A stretch of 20,857 bases of DNA from an uncultured Eubacteriaceae bacterium (GTDB lineage Bacteria > Bacillota > Clostridia > Eubacteriales > Eubacteriaceae). This document shows, one piece after another, positions 1 to 6,983 of this stretch. The notes beneath the pieces are model-generated. The model worked only from the letters and a program-made list of their open reading frames with translations. It did no database searches and was not told the origin of the DNA. Location of the stretch: NCBI GenBank assembly GCA_947625175.1, contig CANQNI010000001.1:1-20857 (forward strand), given 5' to 3'. A program made the position numbers and the translations under genes. Position 1 is the first letter of the stretch. Each line of letters opens with the position of its first letter.

Positions 1-1081
1 TGGCTGCTTCCTGAAGTTGAGATAAGAGGCCTGAAACAGTAGCATTGGCAGTTTTATCCATCATACCGTCAAACTGGGTCATCCCCTGCATGATGGAGTT
101 AATAGCCTGATCAACCGGGATTAATCCCTTAGAGACCATATCCTGAGCTTCGGCCGTTGAAACGCCAATCCCATCAGCAACGTATTTCCATGCTGAAATA
201 CCTACTTCTGTTAACTGTCTCATTTCTTCAGCGGATACTTTACCTTTAGCCTGCATCTGGGATAATGCTAAAGTTGTTCGTTCTATCCCTTCCTGTCCTT
301 TACCTAAAGCAGACATGGCATTACCAATTTTTTCAAGGTCAGGTAAAACTCTTTCAGCAGACCAGCCCATTGCAATCATCTTTTGAGATACATCAACCAG
401 TCCCTGAGCTTCAAACGGAGTTGCAATAGCAAACTGATTGATGTCATTCATCATTTTTTCTGCTTTTTCAGCACTGCCGAGCATAGTTTCAAATCCGATT
501 TGAGCAGTGGAATAAAAGTCAGAAATACCAACCGGATCGACTACTAATTTGTCAAAAGCTATTCCTGCAAATAGGGTAGTTGCAATACCTTTAATCGAAG
601 TGAGCCAGTTAAATACTGATCTTAAAGGTTGGGTAGCTTTGTCTGTTATAGCAACAGTAGCGTTCCAGGCTTTGGATGTTAAAGATTTTGCTGTGGAAGT
701 TATTTTAGAGATTACTGAACTTGCTTTGTCAGTTGCATTAACAATAGCGCTATAAGATCTTCCTGAATAATTTTTTAAAGATCCTGTTATTTGATTTACT
801 TTATTTGTTGCCTGATCTTTTAAAGATATCCCAGGGGTACTGGTAACTTTAGAAGCCTCATGCAATTTATCTAAAGCGGTATTAACCTTACTAGTTGCCT
901 GATCTTTTAAAGAGAGAGTAGGCGCAGCGTTTGTACTGCCAGCTTTTTTAAGCTGTTTTTCAAAATCCTGAATATTCTTAGTACTCGAACTTAATTCTTT
1001 TTCAAGCTTTTTTAAATCACTTGCTGTATTATCCTTAAACTCGGTACTAATAACGATCGTTAAATCGTCAACTCTGGCCAT
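1..1081 (-). CDS. Tail tape measure protein, N-terminal part (runs off the window)
   Basis: The frame is open from ATG at 1081 to the window edge, about 360 codons, so the C-terminus is missing. AGGTGA lies five bases before the ATG. Residues about 185-345 have the character of the conserved phage tape measure N-terminal domain, including FETMLGSAEKA, FAIATPFEAQ, SALGKGQEGIERT and GKVSAEEMRQL. Residues about 57-156 hold four copies of a 28-30 residue motif of the form DxAT-xxV (LKDQATSKV, LKDQATNKV, VNATDKASSV, ITDKATQPL). Tape measure proteins set tail length and occupy the tail lumen. The gene follows the tail assembly chaperone, its usual place. The start and family are well supported; full length is unknown. 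Confidence 0.92.
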   Translation of the reverse strand, partial: MARVDDLTIVISTEFKDNTASDLKKLEKELSSSTKNIQDFEKQLKKAGSTNAAPTLSLKDQATSKVNTALDKLHEASKVTSTPGISLKDQATNKVNQITGSLKNYSGRSYSAIVNATDKASSVISKITSTAKSLTSKAWNATVAITDKATQPLRSVFNWLTSIKGIATTLFAGIAFDKLVVDPVGISDFYSTAQIGFETMLGSAEKAEKMMNDINQFAIATPFEAQGLVDVSQKMIAMGWSAERVLPDLEKIGNAMSALGKGQEGIERTTLALSQMQAKGKVSAEEMRQLTEVGISAWKYVADGIGVSTAEAQDMVSKGLIPVDQAINSIMQGMTQFDGMMDKTANATVSGLLSQLQEAA

Positions 1082-1104
1082 ATCTCACCTCAAAAATATA
1101 TGTT

Positions 1105-1144
1105 CAAATAAAATAAGCCTGAATTAACAGGCCGATTTTATTTG
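1105..1144 (-). terminator. Long hairpin between tail chaperone and tape measure genes
   Basis: A 40-nt near-perfect inverted repeat. The outer arm is 10 bp (CAAATAAAAT with ATTTTATTTG), followed by a 2x2 internal loop, a 5-bp GC-rich inner stem (GCCTG/CAGGC) and a 6-nt loop. It fills the only gap between the frameshifted chaperone end (1152) and the tape measure start (1081). The descending arm ends in a T-rich run on the minus strand, so it may act as a weak or partial terminator, an RNase processing site, or an mRNA-stability element that lowers tape measure synthesis. The structure is directly visible; its role is inferred. Confidence 0.6.
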
Positions 1145-1151
1145 AGCACCC

Positions 1152-1867
1152 TCAGGTACTCGTTTCACCATAGATTTCTAATTTACGGAAAAAAGCTTCA
1201 GAAGTATTTGGGGGATGAATATCAAAATCTTCGACTTTCCATTCCTGCTTAGCTCTTATATAAGCTCGCATAAAGGAGAAATCTAATGGTTTAGTAAATT
1301 TCAAATCATAAACGTCCGAAGGAAGCATATTCCAGGTATGAGCTATTTCTAGTATTTCCCAGATTATGCCTCCGGACTTAATTAGTTTTTTAATTCGTCT
1401 TCAATATCAATAGTAGAACTTTCTTCTCCGGGAGTGGTATAACCTGATAAATTATCAATAGCATTAACTATTGCTAATTTATCTCCGCTTGCTAAAGAAT
1501 CCTCAATAACATCTCTAGGAAAGTGAGTATTATATTCAGCAAGAATCTGTGGAGAATCCCAGATATGTTTATCTTCATCAACTGTAGCAATATAAATTTC
1601 CTCGCCTCTTTCAGCAGTTAAATTTCTTACTTCAACTCCCTTTCTTTTATCGGAAGTGTTTTTAGTAATTTTTTCATAATCTCTGTCTGATAAAGGACGG
1701 ATTCTAAAAGTAAGCAGAATATTACCTTCTCTGTCTTTAATATTAATTCTTTGACTGGTATTATCTTTTTGCGCTTTTACTCTTCTTAATCCTTCAATTG
1801 CATTTGGGGTAACAGTCTTTATAGTTTCTTCTCTATTTTTATTGTTTTCTTCTACAGTATTAGCCAT
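1152..1867 (-). CDS. Tail assembly chaperone, long form made by -1 frameshifting
   Basis: The zero frame (1867 to 1382) ends at TAA just after the heptamer A AAA AAC. A -1 shift there opens a second frame of 77 codons that ends at TGA at 1152. The extension starts LIKSGGIIWEIL and contains SDVYDLKF and FMRAYIRAKQEW. The fused product would be 238 residues against 161 for the short form. Many tailed phages make two tail chaperones this way (lambda G and GT are the classic case), and both bind tape measure during tail assembly. The extension lacks its own start codon and Shine-Dalgarno sequence. Its position directly between tube/chaperone and tape measure is the expected one. Confidence 0.85.
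1359..1391 (-). promoter_or_regulatory. Programmed -1 ribosomal frameshift signal
   Basis: The slippery heptamer A_AAA_AAC occupies 1391-1385 in the zero frame and is followed at once by the TAA stop (1384-1382). After a 9-nt spacer comes a small hairpin, CCGGA-GGCATAA-TCTGG (1375-1359), with a 5-bp stem and 7-nt loop. A slippery heptamer plus a spacer of this length and a stem is the standard layout of a -1 frameshift site. The -1 frame stays open for 77 codons. No strong upstream Shine-Dalgarno stimulator is visible. Confidence 0.85.
1382..1867 (-). CDS. Tail assembly chaperone, short form (XkdN-like)
   Basis: A 161-residue acidic protein in the XkdN-like position after the tail tube gene. 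The start at 1867 is preceded by AGGAGG at good spacing. The N-terminal 40 residues are polar and probably flexible, and the rest has a compact alpha/beta character (ILLTFRIRPLSDRDYEKI, then VEDSLASG-like helices). The last codons are TTA AAA AAC TAA, which place a slippery heptamer directly against the stop. The protein is predicted to coat tape measure before tube polymerisation and to be absent from the virion. Family assignment rests on position, size and the frameshift more than on residues. Confidence 0.85.
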   Translation of the reverse strand: MANTVEENNKNREETIKTVTPNAIEGLRRVKAQKDNTSQRINIKDREGNILLTFRIRPLSDRDYEKITKNTSDKRKGVEVRNLTAERGEEIYIATVDEDKHIWDSPQILAEYNTHFPRDVIEDSLASGDKLAIVNAIDNLSGYTTPGEESSTIDIEDELKN

Positions 1868-1887
1868 AATATAAACCTCCTAATTTA

Positions 1888-2379
1888 TTAATCCGTATAA
1901 TCAACACCTAACTGGCTAAGTAATTGTGGATCCGCATTACAGCGGAAAGTCCAGGCATGTTGAACAATTTCACCCGGAACAATATTAAGTAAGTCTACGT
2001 CTCCGTCTGGAATACAGTGACGGATTAAAATACGCTGATCTTTTCCGTTTCTAGATTCAAGTAATGTCTGGAAATCGAATTCTCTTAAGTCAGCTCTAAC
2101 GCCTGATTCTTCAAAGTTTTCCCAAACTTTACTACTTACTAAGTCATCTCGAATAGTTGCATCAGTTAAAGTTAGAGTTACTGAATGACCTGTTGGAACA
2201 CCAAAAATCAAACTGGATCCTGTCGGTTGCCAGTCGGTGTTTTGAAAGGAAACAGTAATTCTAAATTCATTTGTGGAACTGAGTAAAACCATTCCGTCAT
2301 CAGTTATTAGAAAAAGTGCTCCATCTTTACCTGTTCTCACATAACGGGCATCATCTTCGGCACGTTTATTAACACTCAT
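1888..2379 (-). CDS. Tail tube protein (XkdM-like)
   Basis: A 163-residue protein between sheath and chaperone, the position of PBSX XkdM. The start at 2379 follows GGAGGAGAG. The chain is rich in beta strands with the alternating pattern typical of tube proteins (FRITVSF, SVTLTLTDATI, then DQRILIRHCIPDGDVDLLN). Tube proteins stack as hexamers around tape measure and form the inner conduit of the contractile tail. The length suits the family, which is commonly 130-170 residues. There is a 19-bp gap to the sheath stop upstream, and the two are probably co-transcribed. Confidence 0.85.
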   Translation of the reverse strand: MSVNKRAEDDARYVRTGKDGALFLITDDGMVLLSSTNEFRITVSFQNTDWQPTGSSLIFGVPTGHSVTLTLTDATIRDDLVSSKVWENFEESGVRADLREFDFQTLLESRNGKDQRILIRHCIPDGDVDLLNIVPGEIVQHAWTFRCNADPQLLSQLGVDYTD

Positions 2380-2398
2380 CTAAATCTCTCCTCCAAAA

Positions 2399-4183
2399 TT
2401 AAGCCGTTTCCTGGGCATATCTGAATTTATAATGTAAGTAAATCTTTTCAAGTGAATCATAGTCATAAACGACTATTTCATAACTAAAGGAATCCGGTTC
2501 CTGAATTTCTGTGGTTAAGTTAATAGCATAATCAGGAGCTATTTTCTTATCAGCTACTTTTCTGTTAAGAACATTAGAAATTAATCCAATAACAAAATAA
2601 GCACCATCGTCGTCCGGAGTAACATCGGCGACATACGGTGCTAATTCAATATCGATATCGTAAAAGATTTCGTTTCTAGTTTTTGTTCTTTTAATTTTCT
2701 TCCAACCCAGATCTTCTATTCCTTTTTCCGGATTAATCAAGGTAGTATTACCATTTTCAATAACGACCTGATCCAGTTCATTAATGGATAATGTTACAAG
2801 TCCTCCCTGAACAGCTCGTTTATAATCTTCGTGAGAATAACCTCTAATTAATTTAACTGCTCCGGTTAATTCTTTATTAGTAATAGCTCTATTGGATGGA
2901 TAAGAAGCGATCATTCCAGCAACTTGGCCCGCTAATTCGTATTCTTCGACTTTTTTATTATCGGCATCTATATAACCGGGTCCGACTAAAACAACATTTC
3001 GGTTATTGTAGCTGGCAGCTTCTTTTAACAGTTCACTTAAAGTAGTTCTTGAATCTGTCCCTAAGGTTAAAATGACATAGCGACCGTTTTCGTATAACTG
3101 ATTAACATATTCAACTGCCATTTCTTTAACATCGCTTTCAACCGTATCAATGGCTAAAGTAGTAAAACGGTATTTTTCAAGAACCTCAAAAGCGTCACTA
3201 TAACTTTGATTTGTAATAACAGGATTAGCTCCGCCAGAAAAACTTTGAGAAGCAGTTTCCTGAACTGTACTTGTAGTTAACTCTTCTTCCGGGTATCCGG
3301 TACCATTAATAAATTTTGAATCTTCTAGAGCTTGTTTTAAATTTTCAATTTCATTCTCATCTTCAGCTGTTACAAACTCTAATGATTCAACAACCTCTCC
3401 GTCTTCTAAAATACTCAAAAGCTTAATATCTTCATTTTTGAGATCCTGTTTAATCTGTAAATTAAGCTTTTTATCTCCCGGGTATTTAAGTTCTAACGGA
3501 ATAGTAAATTCTTTATCTTCTTCTGCTTCAGCACAGGTATAAGTGCAGGATTTTAATACCTGAATCTTATCTTTGGTCAGACAAGCTTCAATTGTCATTT
3601 CTCCATTTATTGGAGCTCCTGGGTTATAAGTAATAATATGTTTTGTTCCATTGGATAATTCTGTATCATAGAATTTACCAGGTAAAAATCCTAAAATCCC
3701 AACTTGGCCTTTTACTCTAACTGAAGGCTTATATCCTTCAGGAACGTTTGAAAAAGTAACTGTAAGTTGATTTTTACTAAAGCTAAAAGTAGCATCAGCA
3801 GTTTCAACTGCAGTTCCTGCTTTTTCTGTTCCTTTAGTTAAATTAATTACTTTAACAGGAGCGGTAGCTTTAATTTTAGTAGTAGCTTTCTTAGCTCCTT
3901 CACCGCTTAATCTAATAGCGTATACTGATGGGATTAAATCCTCATTAGCAGCTCCAAGAAAAACTTTTTCAACTAATCCTGTGGTAAAGCCATTACCGAA
4001 TTTTTCTTTTAACTCTTCTTTGGAATTGATAATTGTTACATCATCTACATCTCCCCAGTCTGACTGGAGAACAACTCCAACTCTTCTTTCTATTGAAGCT
4101 GGAGTTTCAGTATCATCCGTTGAAAAAGTACGATAAATACCTTTACGAACTTCAGGATTTCCTTTTTTATAAGTTAAAGACAT
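2399..4183 (-). CDS. Contractile tail sheath protein (XkdK-like) with an inserted domain
   Basis: A 594-residue protein. The N-terminus (GNPEVRKGIYRTF, RRVGVVLQSDWG, then SKEELKEKFG) and the C-terminal part (ELAPYVADVTPDDDGAYFVIG, LNLTTEIQEP-like residues near 570) match contractile-tail sheath proteins of the PBSX type. The central Rossmann-like region contains RFTTLAIDTV and YVILTLGTDSRTTL. PBSX-type sheaths are usually well under 500 residues. The excess lies at about residues 105-225, a beta-rich stretch inserted before the conserved ELKYPG motif at 231-236. The start codon lies 3 nt after the 56-aa gene. The presence of a sheath makes this a contractile-tailed particle. Confidence 0.93.
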   Translation of the reverse strand: MSLTYKKGNPEVRKGIYRTFSTDDTETPASIERRVGVVLQSDWGDVDDVTIINSKEELKEKFGNGFTTGLVEKVFLGAANEDLIPSVYAIRLSGEGAKKATTKIKATAPVKVINLTKGTEKAGTAVETADATFSFSKNQLTVTFSNVPEGYKPSVRVKGQVGILGFLPGKFYDTELSNGTKHIITYNPGAPINGEMTIEACLTKDKIQVLKSCTYTCAEAEEDKEFTIPLELKYPGDKKLNLQIKQDLKNEDIKLLSILEDGEVVESLEFVTAEDENEIENLKQALEDSKFINGTGYPEEELTTSTVQETASQSFSGGANPVITNQSYSDAFEVLEKYRFTTLAIDTVESDVKEMAVEYVNQLYENGRYVILTLGTDSRTTLSELLKEAASYNNRNVVLVGPGYIDADNKKVEEYELAGQVAGMIASYPSNRAITNKELTGAVKLIRGYSHEDYKRAVQGGLVTLSINELDQVVIENGNTTLINPEKGIEDLGWKKIKRTKTRNEIFYDIDIELAPYVADVTPDDDGAYFVIGLISNVLNRKVADKKIAPDYAINLTTEIQEPDSFSYEIVVYDYDSLEKIYLHYKFRYAQETA

Positions 4184-4186
4184 CCT

Positions 4187-4357
4187 TTATCTCGCTCCCT
4201 TCGTTTTATTGGCATATGTTTCTACAATGCTAATAGCATCTTTTAAGGAAAATTCTTTTTTTCCTGTTTGTTTTAAAGCAGCTTTAATTAAATACGGTGA
4301 GTATTTATCTAATGCTCTGGCTTTAACTAGTTCTGCGATGGAATACAACATTTCCAT
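4187..4357 (-). CDS. Small conserved-position gene before the sheath, 56 aa
   Basis: The reading frame begins at ATG 4357, which shares one base with the stop of the upstream gene (TAATG), and ends 3 nt before the sheath start. That tight coupling is strong evidence for a real gene. The product is 56 residues, helical and basic (MEMLYSIAELVKARALDK near the N-terminus, ISIVETYANKTKGAR at the C-terminus), without cysteines or membrane segments. Its place between a completion-type protein and the sheath suggests a structural or assembly accessory such as a tail-terminator partner. I do not recognise a named family. Confidence 0.75.
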   Translation of the reverse strand: MEMLYSIAELVKARALDKYSPYLIKAALKQTGKKEFSLKDAISIVETYANKTKGAR

Positions 4358-5274
4358 TATTCATACCTTCCTGTAACTTCTATATTTTTAATTCTTTCTT
4401 CACTTCGGTTAACTGCATTTATTCCAAATTCACCTGTTAATTCATATTGACCATCAAGTAACTTACTGTGACCATACATTATTTGAAGATTAGTTCTATC
4501 ATCTGTAATTAAAAACTGACCGCCATCTAACAGATTGATCTCACCGTCGATCATAGCCTGCTGCTCAATTTTTCCTAAAACCTGACGGGTTATTTTTGGA
4601 TTCGTAGAAATTACATGAATAGCTCCATGTAACTGCATTATTCTCCATTTGTAAGTGTCTTTTCCTAAATTTCCCACATCCAGTGATCTAACATAGATAA
4701 CCGGATATTCAGGTACAAAAATTTCAGGCAGCTCATCCCGATTAATAATTAACAGATCATTATCAATCGATTTAATATAATCTTCTATGGCTGGTATTGG
4801 ATCCGGATTTAAATAAGTATATTGATCTGGAAATGCCCTGACCTGGTATTCTAGGCGGATTCCGTTTTGAACTGGTTCATTTTCTCCATCAATCATAAAT
4901 GGCTCGGAAGAAATCCAGGTGCAACAAAAAACCCCTCGTAACGTATTGAAAAAAACGTCCGAGAGGCTGTTATTAATTTCTTTTTCTATATTTTCCGGCT
5001 GAATTTCCAGATTATCTAAACTGTGAATATAAAGTATTAAGGATCCTGCTTCGATTTGATCTGTATCATTAGCCCACTGAGTATAAAAGACTATTCTTGG
5101 ATACTGGATTTTATGTTTCCAGCCCTCCGCATTGTCCGGAGGATAATTAATATTAAAAATAGCAGGAATACTTTTATTATCCTGATCTGATAATTGCCAG
5201 CGAGTTAAAAGCGAAGTTATATTTTCACAGCTAAGCAGATAGCTGTATAAAGCTTCTTCAAATGATTCAAACAT
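4357..5274 (-). CDS. Probable tail completion/terminator protein with two related domains
   Basis: A 305-residue protein between the HK97-gp10-like gene and the sheath region, where neck and tail-terminator proteins are encoded. The first half (about 1-155) has the DUF3168-like look of tail completion proteins: an N-terminal helix, then YPRIVFYTQW, SLILYIHSLD and GIRLEYQVRAF. The second half (about 185-305) repeats the pattern with YPVIYVRSLD, AIHVISTNP, a helix and YELTGEFGINA. This suggests a fused or duplicated pair of completion domains. The start overlaps the true end of the upstream gene by 8 nt (ATGTTTGA). A terminator-like hairpin lies inside the coding region at 4932-4966. The function is inferred from place and fold character. 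Confidence 0.6.
   Translation of the reverse strand: MFESFEEALYSYLLSCENITSLLTRWQLSDQDNKSIPAIFNINYPPDNAEGWKHKIQYPRIVFYTQWANDTDQIEAGSLILYIHSLDNLEIQPENIEKEINNSLSDVFFNTLRGVFCCTWISSEPFMIDGENEPVQNGIRLEYQVRAFPDQYTYLNPDPIPAIEDYIKSIDNDLLIINRDELPEIFVPEYPVIYVRSLDVGNLGKDTYKWRIMQLHGAIHVISTNPKITRQVLGKIEQQAMIDGEINLLDGGQFLITDDRTNLQIMYGHSKLLDGQYELTGEFGINAVNRSEERIKNIEVTGRYE
4926..4966 (-). terminator. Terminator-like hairpin inside a coding sequence
   Basis: On the minus strand CCTCTCG (4966-4960) pairs with CGAGGGG (4938-4932), with an inner ACG/CGT pairing, and a run of six T follows at 4931-4926. The layout is that of an intrinsic terminator, but it lies within the 305-codon gene about a third of the way in. 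The large loop itself contains seven T. Coding constraint alone (codons for LSDVFFNTLRGVF) could generate it by chance, so function is uncertain. Confidence 0.4.
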
Positions 5275-5727
5275 TGTACGGTCTCTTTAAATTCTTTAAA
5301 ACTATTTCATGAGCATCCTGACCTGCTTTTTCCTTATAAGGCCTAGGCTCCATTTTAGGGTACCTTCATCAATCCAGGCATAGTTATAACCGGGAGAAAC
5401 TCCGTCAGTAGCGAGATTCGAATAAGCATAGCTCTTAATCTTAGTAACACCGCCGCCTTCATCAGTAATTTTATTTTTGGCTTTAAAAGAGTTTCTTAAG
5501 GCGCCGGTATCAACCGCCGGTGGCTCTCCTGGAGCTGATGCAATATGATTCCCATATCTTATTCCACTTCTGGAACCTTTTAAAACATCCTGAGTTTTTT
5601 TAACGATCTGTTGTCCAGCTCCCTGGGCTCTTCTGATAACTTCTTTTTTTAATTTTTTATTTCGAGTAGAAACAATAGTATCTATTGTATTTCTAGCATC
5701 AGAAATATGAACTCGGTATTTACTCAT
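5267..5727 (-). pseudogene. HK97 gp10-like neck/tail protein interrupted by a one-base frameshift
   Basis: The uninterrupted frame from ATG 5727 encodes 141 residues and stops at 5302. Its first 125 residues carry the HK97-gp10 family hallmark ASAPGEPPAVDTGALRNSF and then YAWIDEGTLK. The family continues with a motif like GTxKMxPRPF. That motif appears in the -1 frame immediately after GTLK, as MEPRPYKEKAGQDAHEIV and then LKNLKRPYNV, ending at TGA 5267 inside an 8-nt overlap with the next gene. The switch point is the AAAA run at 5353-5356, so one A seems missing. The intact product would be 153 residues. The cause is a sequencing indel, a real mutation, or slippage on A AAA. The start overlaps the upstream gene by 8 nt (ATGAGTAA). 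Confidence 0.8.
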
Positions 5728-6094
5728 TATTTCTTCCGGCAGCTTCTTTTTCTTCCGTCATAATACAGAATACAAGTCCGACTTCCCCAGGGTCCCTTAT
5801 ATCGTGAACATAAAACTTACGGTTACCTAAAACCAGACAATCACCTGCCATTACCGGAACTCTATGAAATACGATAACCTCGTGAGTTACTGTATGGCCC
5901 AACTGTTGATAATGTACCTGGGCTGACTGTTTAGCTCTGGATATTGTTCCTTCAAAAGTACAGACAGGATGATCAAAATCGTAATCCTGTAGGGGCTTAC
6001 CGCTTTTAGTAAGCATTGTTTTTTGACGATAGCATTTATAAACTTTCTGCGCTTGTCCTGGTCTAAAACGAAGAAACCTTTTATAATCAAGCAT
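5720..6094 (-). CDS. Head closure / head-tail joining protein
   Basis: A protein of about 124 residues in the head-tail connector block. I chose ATG 6094 because GAGGAA lies 5-6 nt upstream; an in-frame TTG at 6097 is the alternative. The sequence is beta-rich with a C-terminal segment VMAGDCLVLGNRKFYVHDIRD followed by EVGLVFCIMTEE, which resembles the small beta-barrel head-closure proteins (head-tail joining, SPP1 gp16-like, PBSX XkdH position). Such proteins sit under the connector ring and seal the filled capsid. It overlaps the upstream connector gene by 8 nt and the downstream gp10-like gene by 8 nt, so the four are translationally linked. Confidence 0.65.
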   Translation of the reverse strand: MLDYKRFLRFRPGQAQKVYKCYRQKTMLTKSGKPLQDYDFDHPVCTFEGTISRAKQSAQVHYQQLGHTVTHEVIVFHRVPVMAGDCLVLGNRKFYVHDIRDPGEVGLVFCIMTEEKEAAGRNNE

Positions 6095-6671
6095 CAAATT
6101 TCCTCGGATTTTCTAACATTCCGTAATAGAAATAATGACCGCCTTTTCCAGTAACGCCGATTAAACTATCATCAACCGAGGGAACTTCAGTTCCTTTTTC
6201 AAGCTCATCTAATAGTTTTTTAAAGCGGTTATAACGATCTGAAAGCTTAACAGATAAGCCATCAATCGTATAATCCACTTCATAAAGAAATAAAAAAAGA
6301 ATCTGTTTTAAAATAGCTATTTTAGCTGCTTTCCAAGAACTAGAATCCTCAATAATAGCCTGATATTCTTCATCGGATAGAAAGGAGCAATCTACATCGC
6401 CATCAACATAGATGTCTCCGATCTCAAAGCGCATCTGATTAAAACTCTTATCCCTTATTTTCTTTGGATTATAGGAATAAGTACCAGGTCTTCTCCTTCT
6501 AAAATCTATTCCGGTTTCAGGAGTGTAATTCGATTCAACTTTTTCAGTATTTTGAGGGTAATCTAATTCAAAGTCTTCTGGTGGTTTAATTTGAGTATCC
6601 GGAGAAAATTCTAATTCAGTTTCTGTTTGATCATCCGTTTTGGATATCATCTGAGCTGTCTTTAATGGCAT
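6087..6671 (-). CDS. Head-tail connector (gp6/gp15-like adaptor)
   Basis: A 194-residue protein. The first 80 residues are polar and low in structure (TDDQTETELEF, RRRRPGTYSYNP). Residues about 85-165 form a helical region with SFLSDEEYQAII, SSWKAAKIAILKQILFLFL and YNRFKKLLDELEK, the pattern of phage connector adaptors that bind beneath the portal. The start at 6671 lies inside the upstream gene (41-nt overlap) but has AAGGAG at ideal spacing, which supports it. The long charged N-terminal extension is unusual for the family. Function is inferred from helical pattern and position between capsid genes and gp10-like protein. Confidence 0.6.
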   Translation of the reverse strand: MPLKTAQMISKTDDQTETELEFSPDTQIKPPEDFELDYPQNTEKVESNYTPETGIDFRRRRPGTYSYNPKKIRDKSFNQMRFEIGDIYVDGDVDCSFLSDEEYQAIIEDSSSWKAAKIAILKQILFLFLYEVDYTIDGLSVKLSDRYNRFKKLLDELEKGTEVPSVDDSLIGVTGKGGHYFYYGMLENPRKFDA

Positions 6672-6981
6672 TAATAAGCTCCTTAACTGTTAAACCATCA
6701 GTAGCTATTTGATTTTCCTGGGCTATTTTAATTAATTCTTCCTTCTTTAAACTTGATAGCTTTTCAGGTGAATATATCTTTTTTATGATTCTTTCTTTTT
6801 TTATTCCTGCAGTTGAAGTTTTTTGAGATCCTGATTGCTCTGATCCCTCTGTAGTTTCAGCAATTAAACCATAAGTAATCAGATCTTTAACACGGGTCGG
6901 ATTTATTACTTCTTCGGGAATAACCTGACCAACAAGGTAGGTCTGATCCCCAAAGCGGATAGGTTTTTTTGCTTTTAACAT
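6631..6981 (-). CDS. Small head-region protein with HeH/LEM-like C-terminal domain
   Basis: A 116-residue protein right after the major capsid gene (2-bp gap). The N-terminal 40 residues look like a small beta domain (IRFGDQTYLVGQVIP, then VKDLITYGLI). A linker rich in S, T, G and E follows. Residues about 71-109 read SPEKLSSLKKEELIKIAQEN followed by GLTVKELINAIKDS, which matches the two-helix HeH/LEM (SAP-like) fold found in many phage head proteins. Such domains often bind DNA or proteins, and a role in head completion like lambda FI is possible. The Shine-Dalgarno sequence before the start is weak, so expression may depend on coupling to the capsid gene. Confidence 0.6.
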   Translation of the reverse strand: MLKAKKPIRFGDQTYLVGQVIPEEVINPTRVKDLITYGLIAETTEGSEQSGSQKTSTAGIKKERIIKKIYSPEKLSSLKKEELIKIAQENQIATDGLTVKELINAIKDSSDDIQNG

Positions 6982-6983
6982 TT

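Noticed and set aside
549..755. 68-codon plus-strand frame in the tape measure gene
   Set aside because: Antisense shadow of a well-supported gene, with no promoter or ribosome signal.
4033..4233. 66-codon plus-strand frame over the sheath start
   Set aside because: Antisense shadow; no signal and no conserved character.
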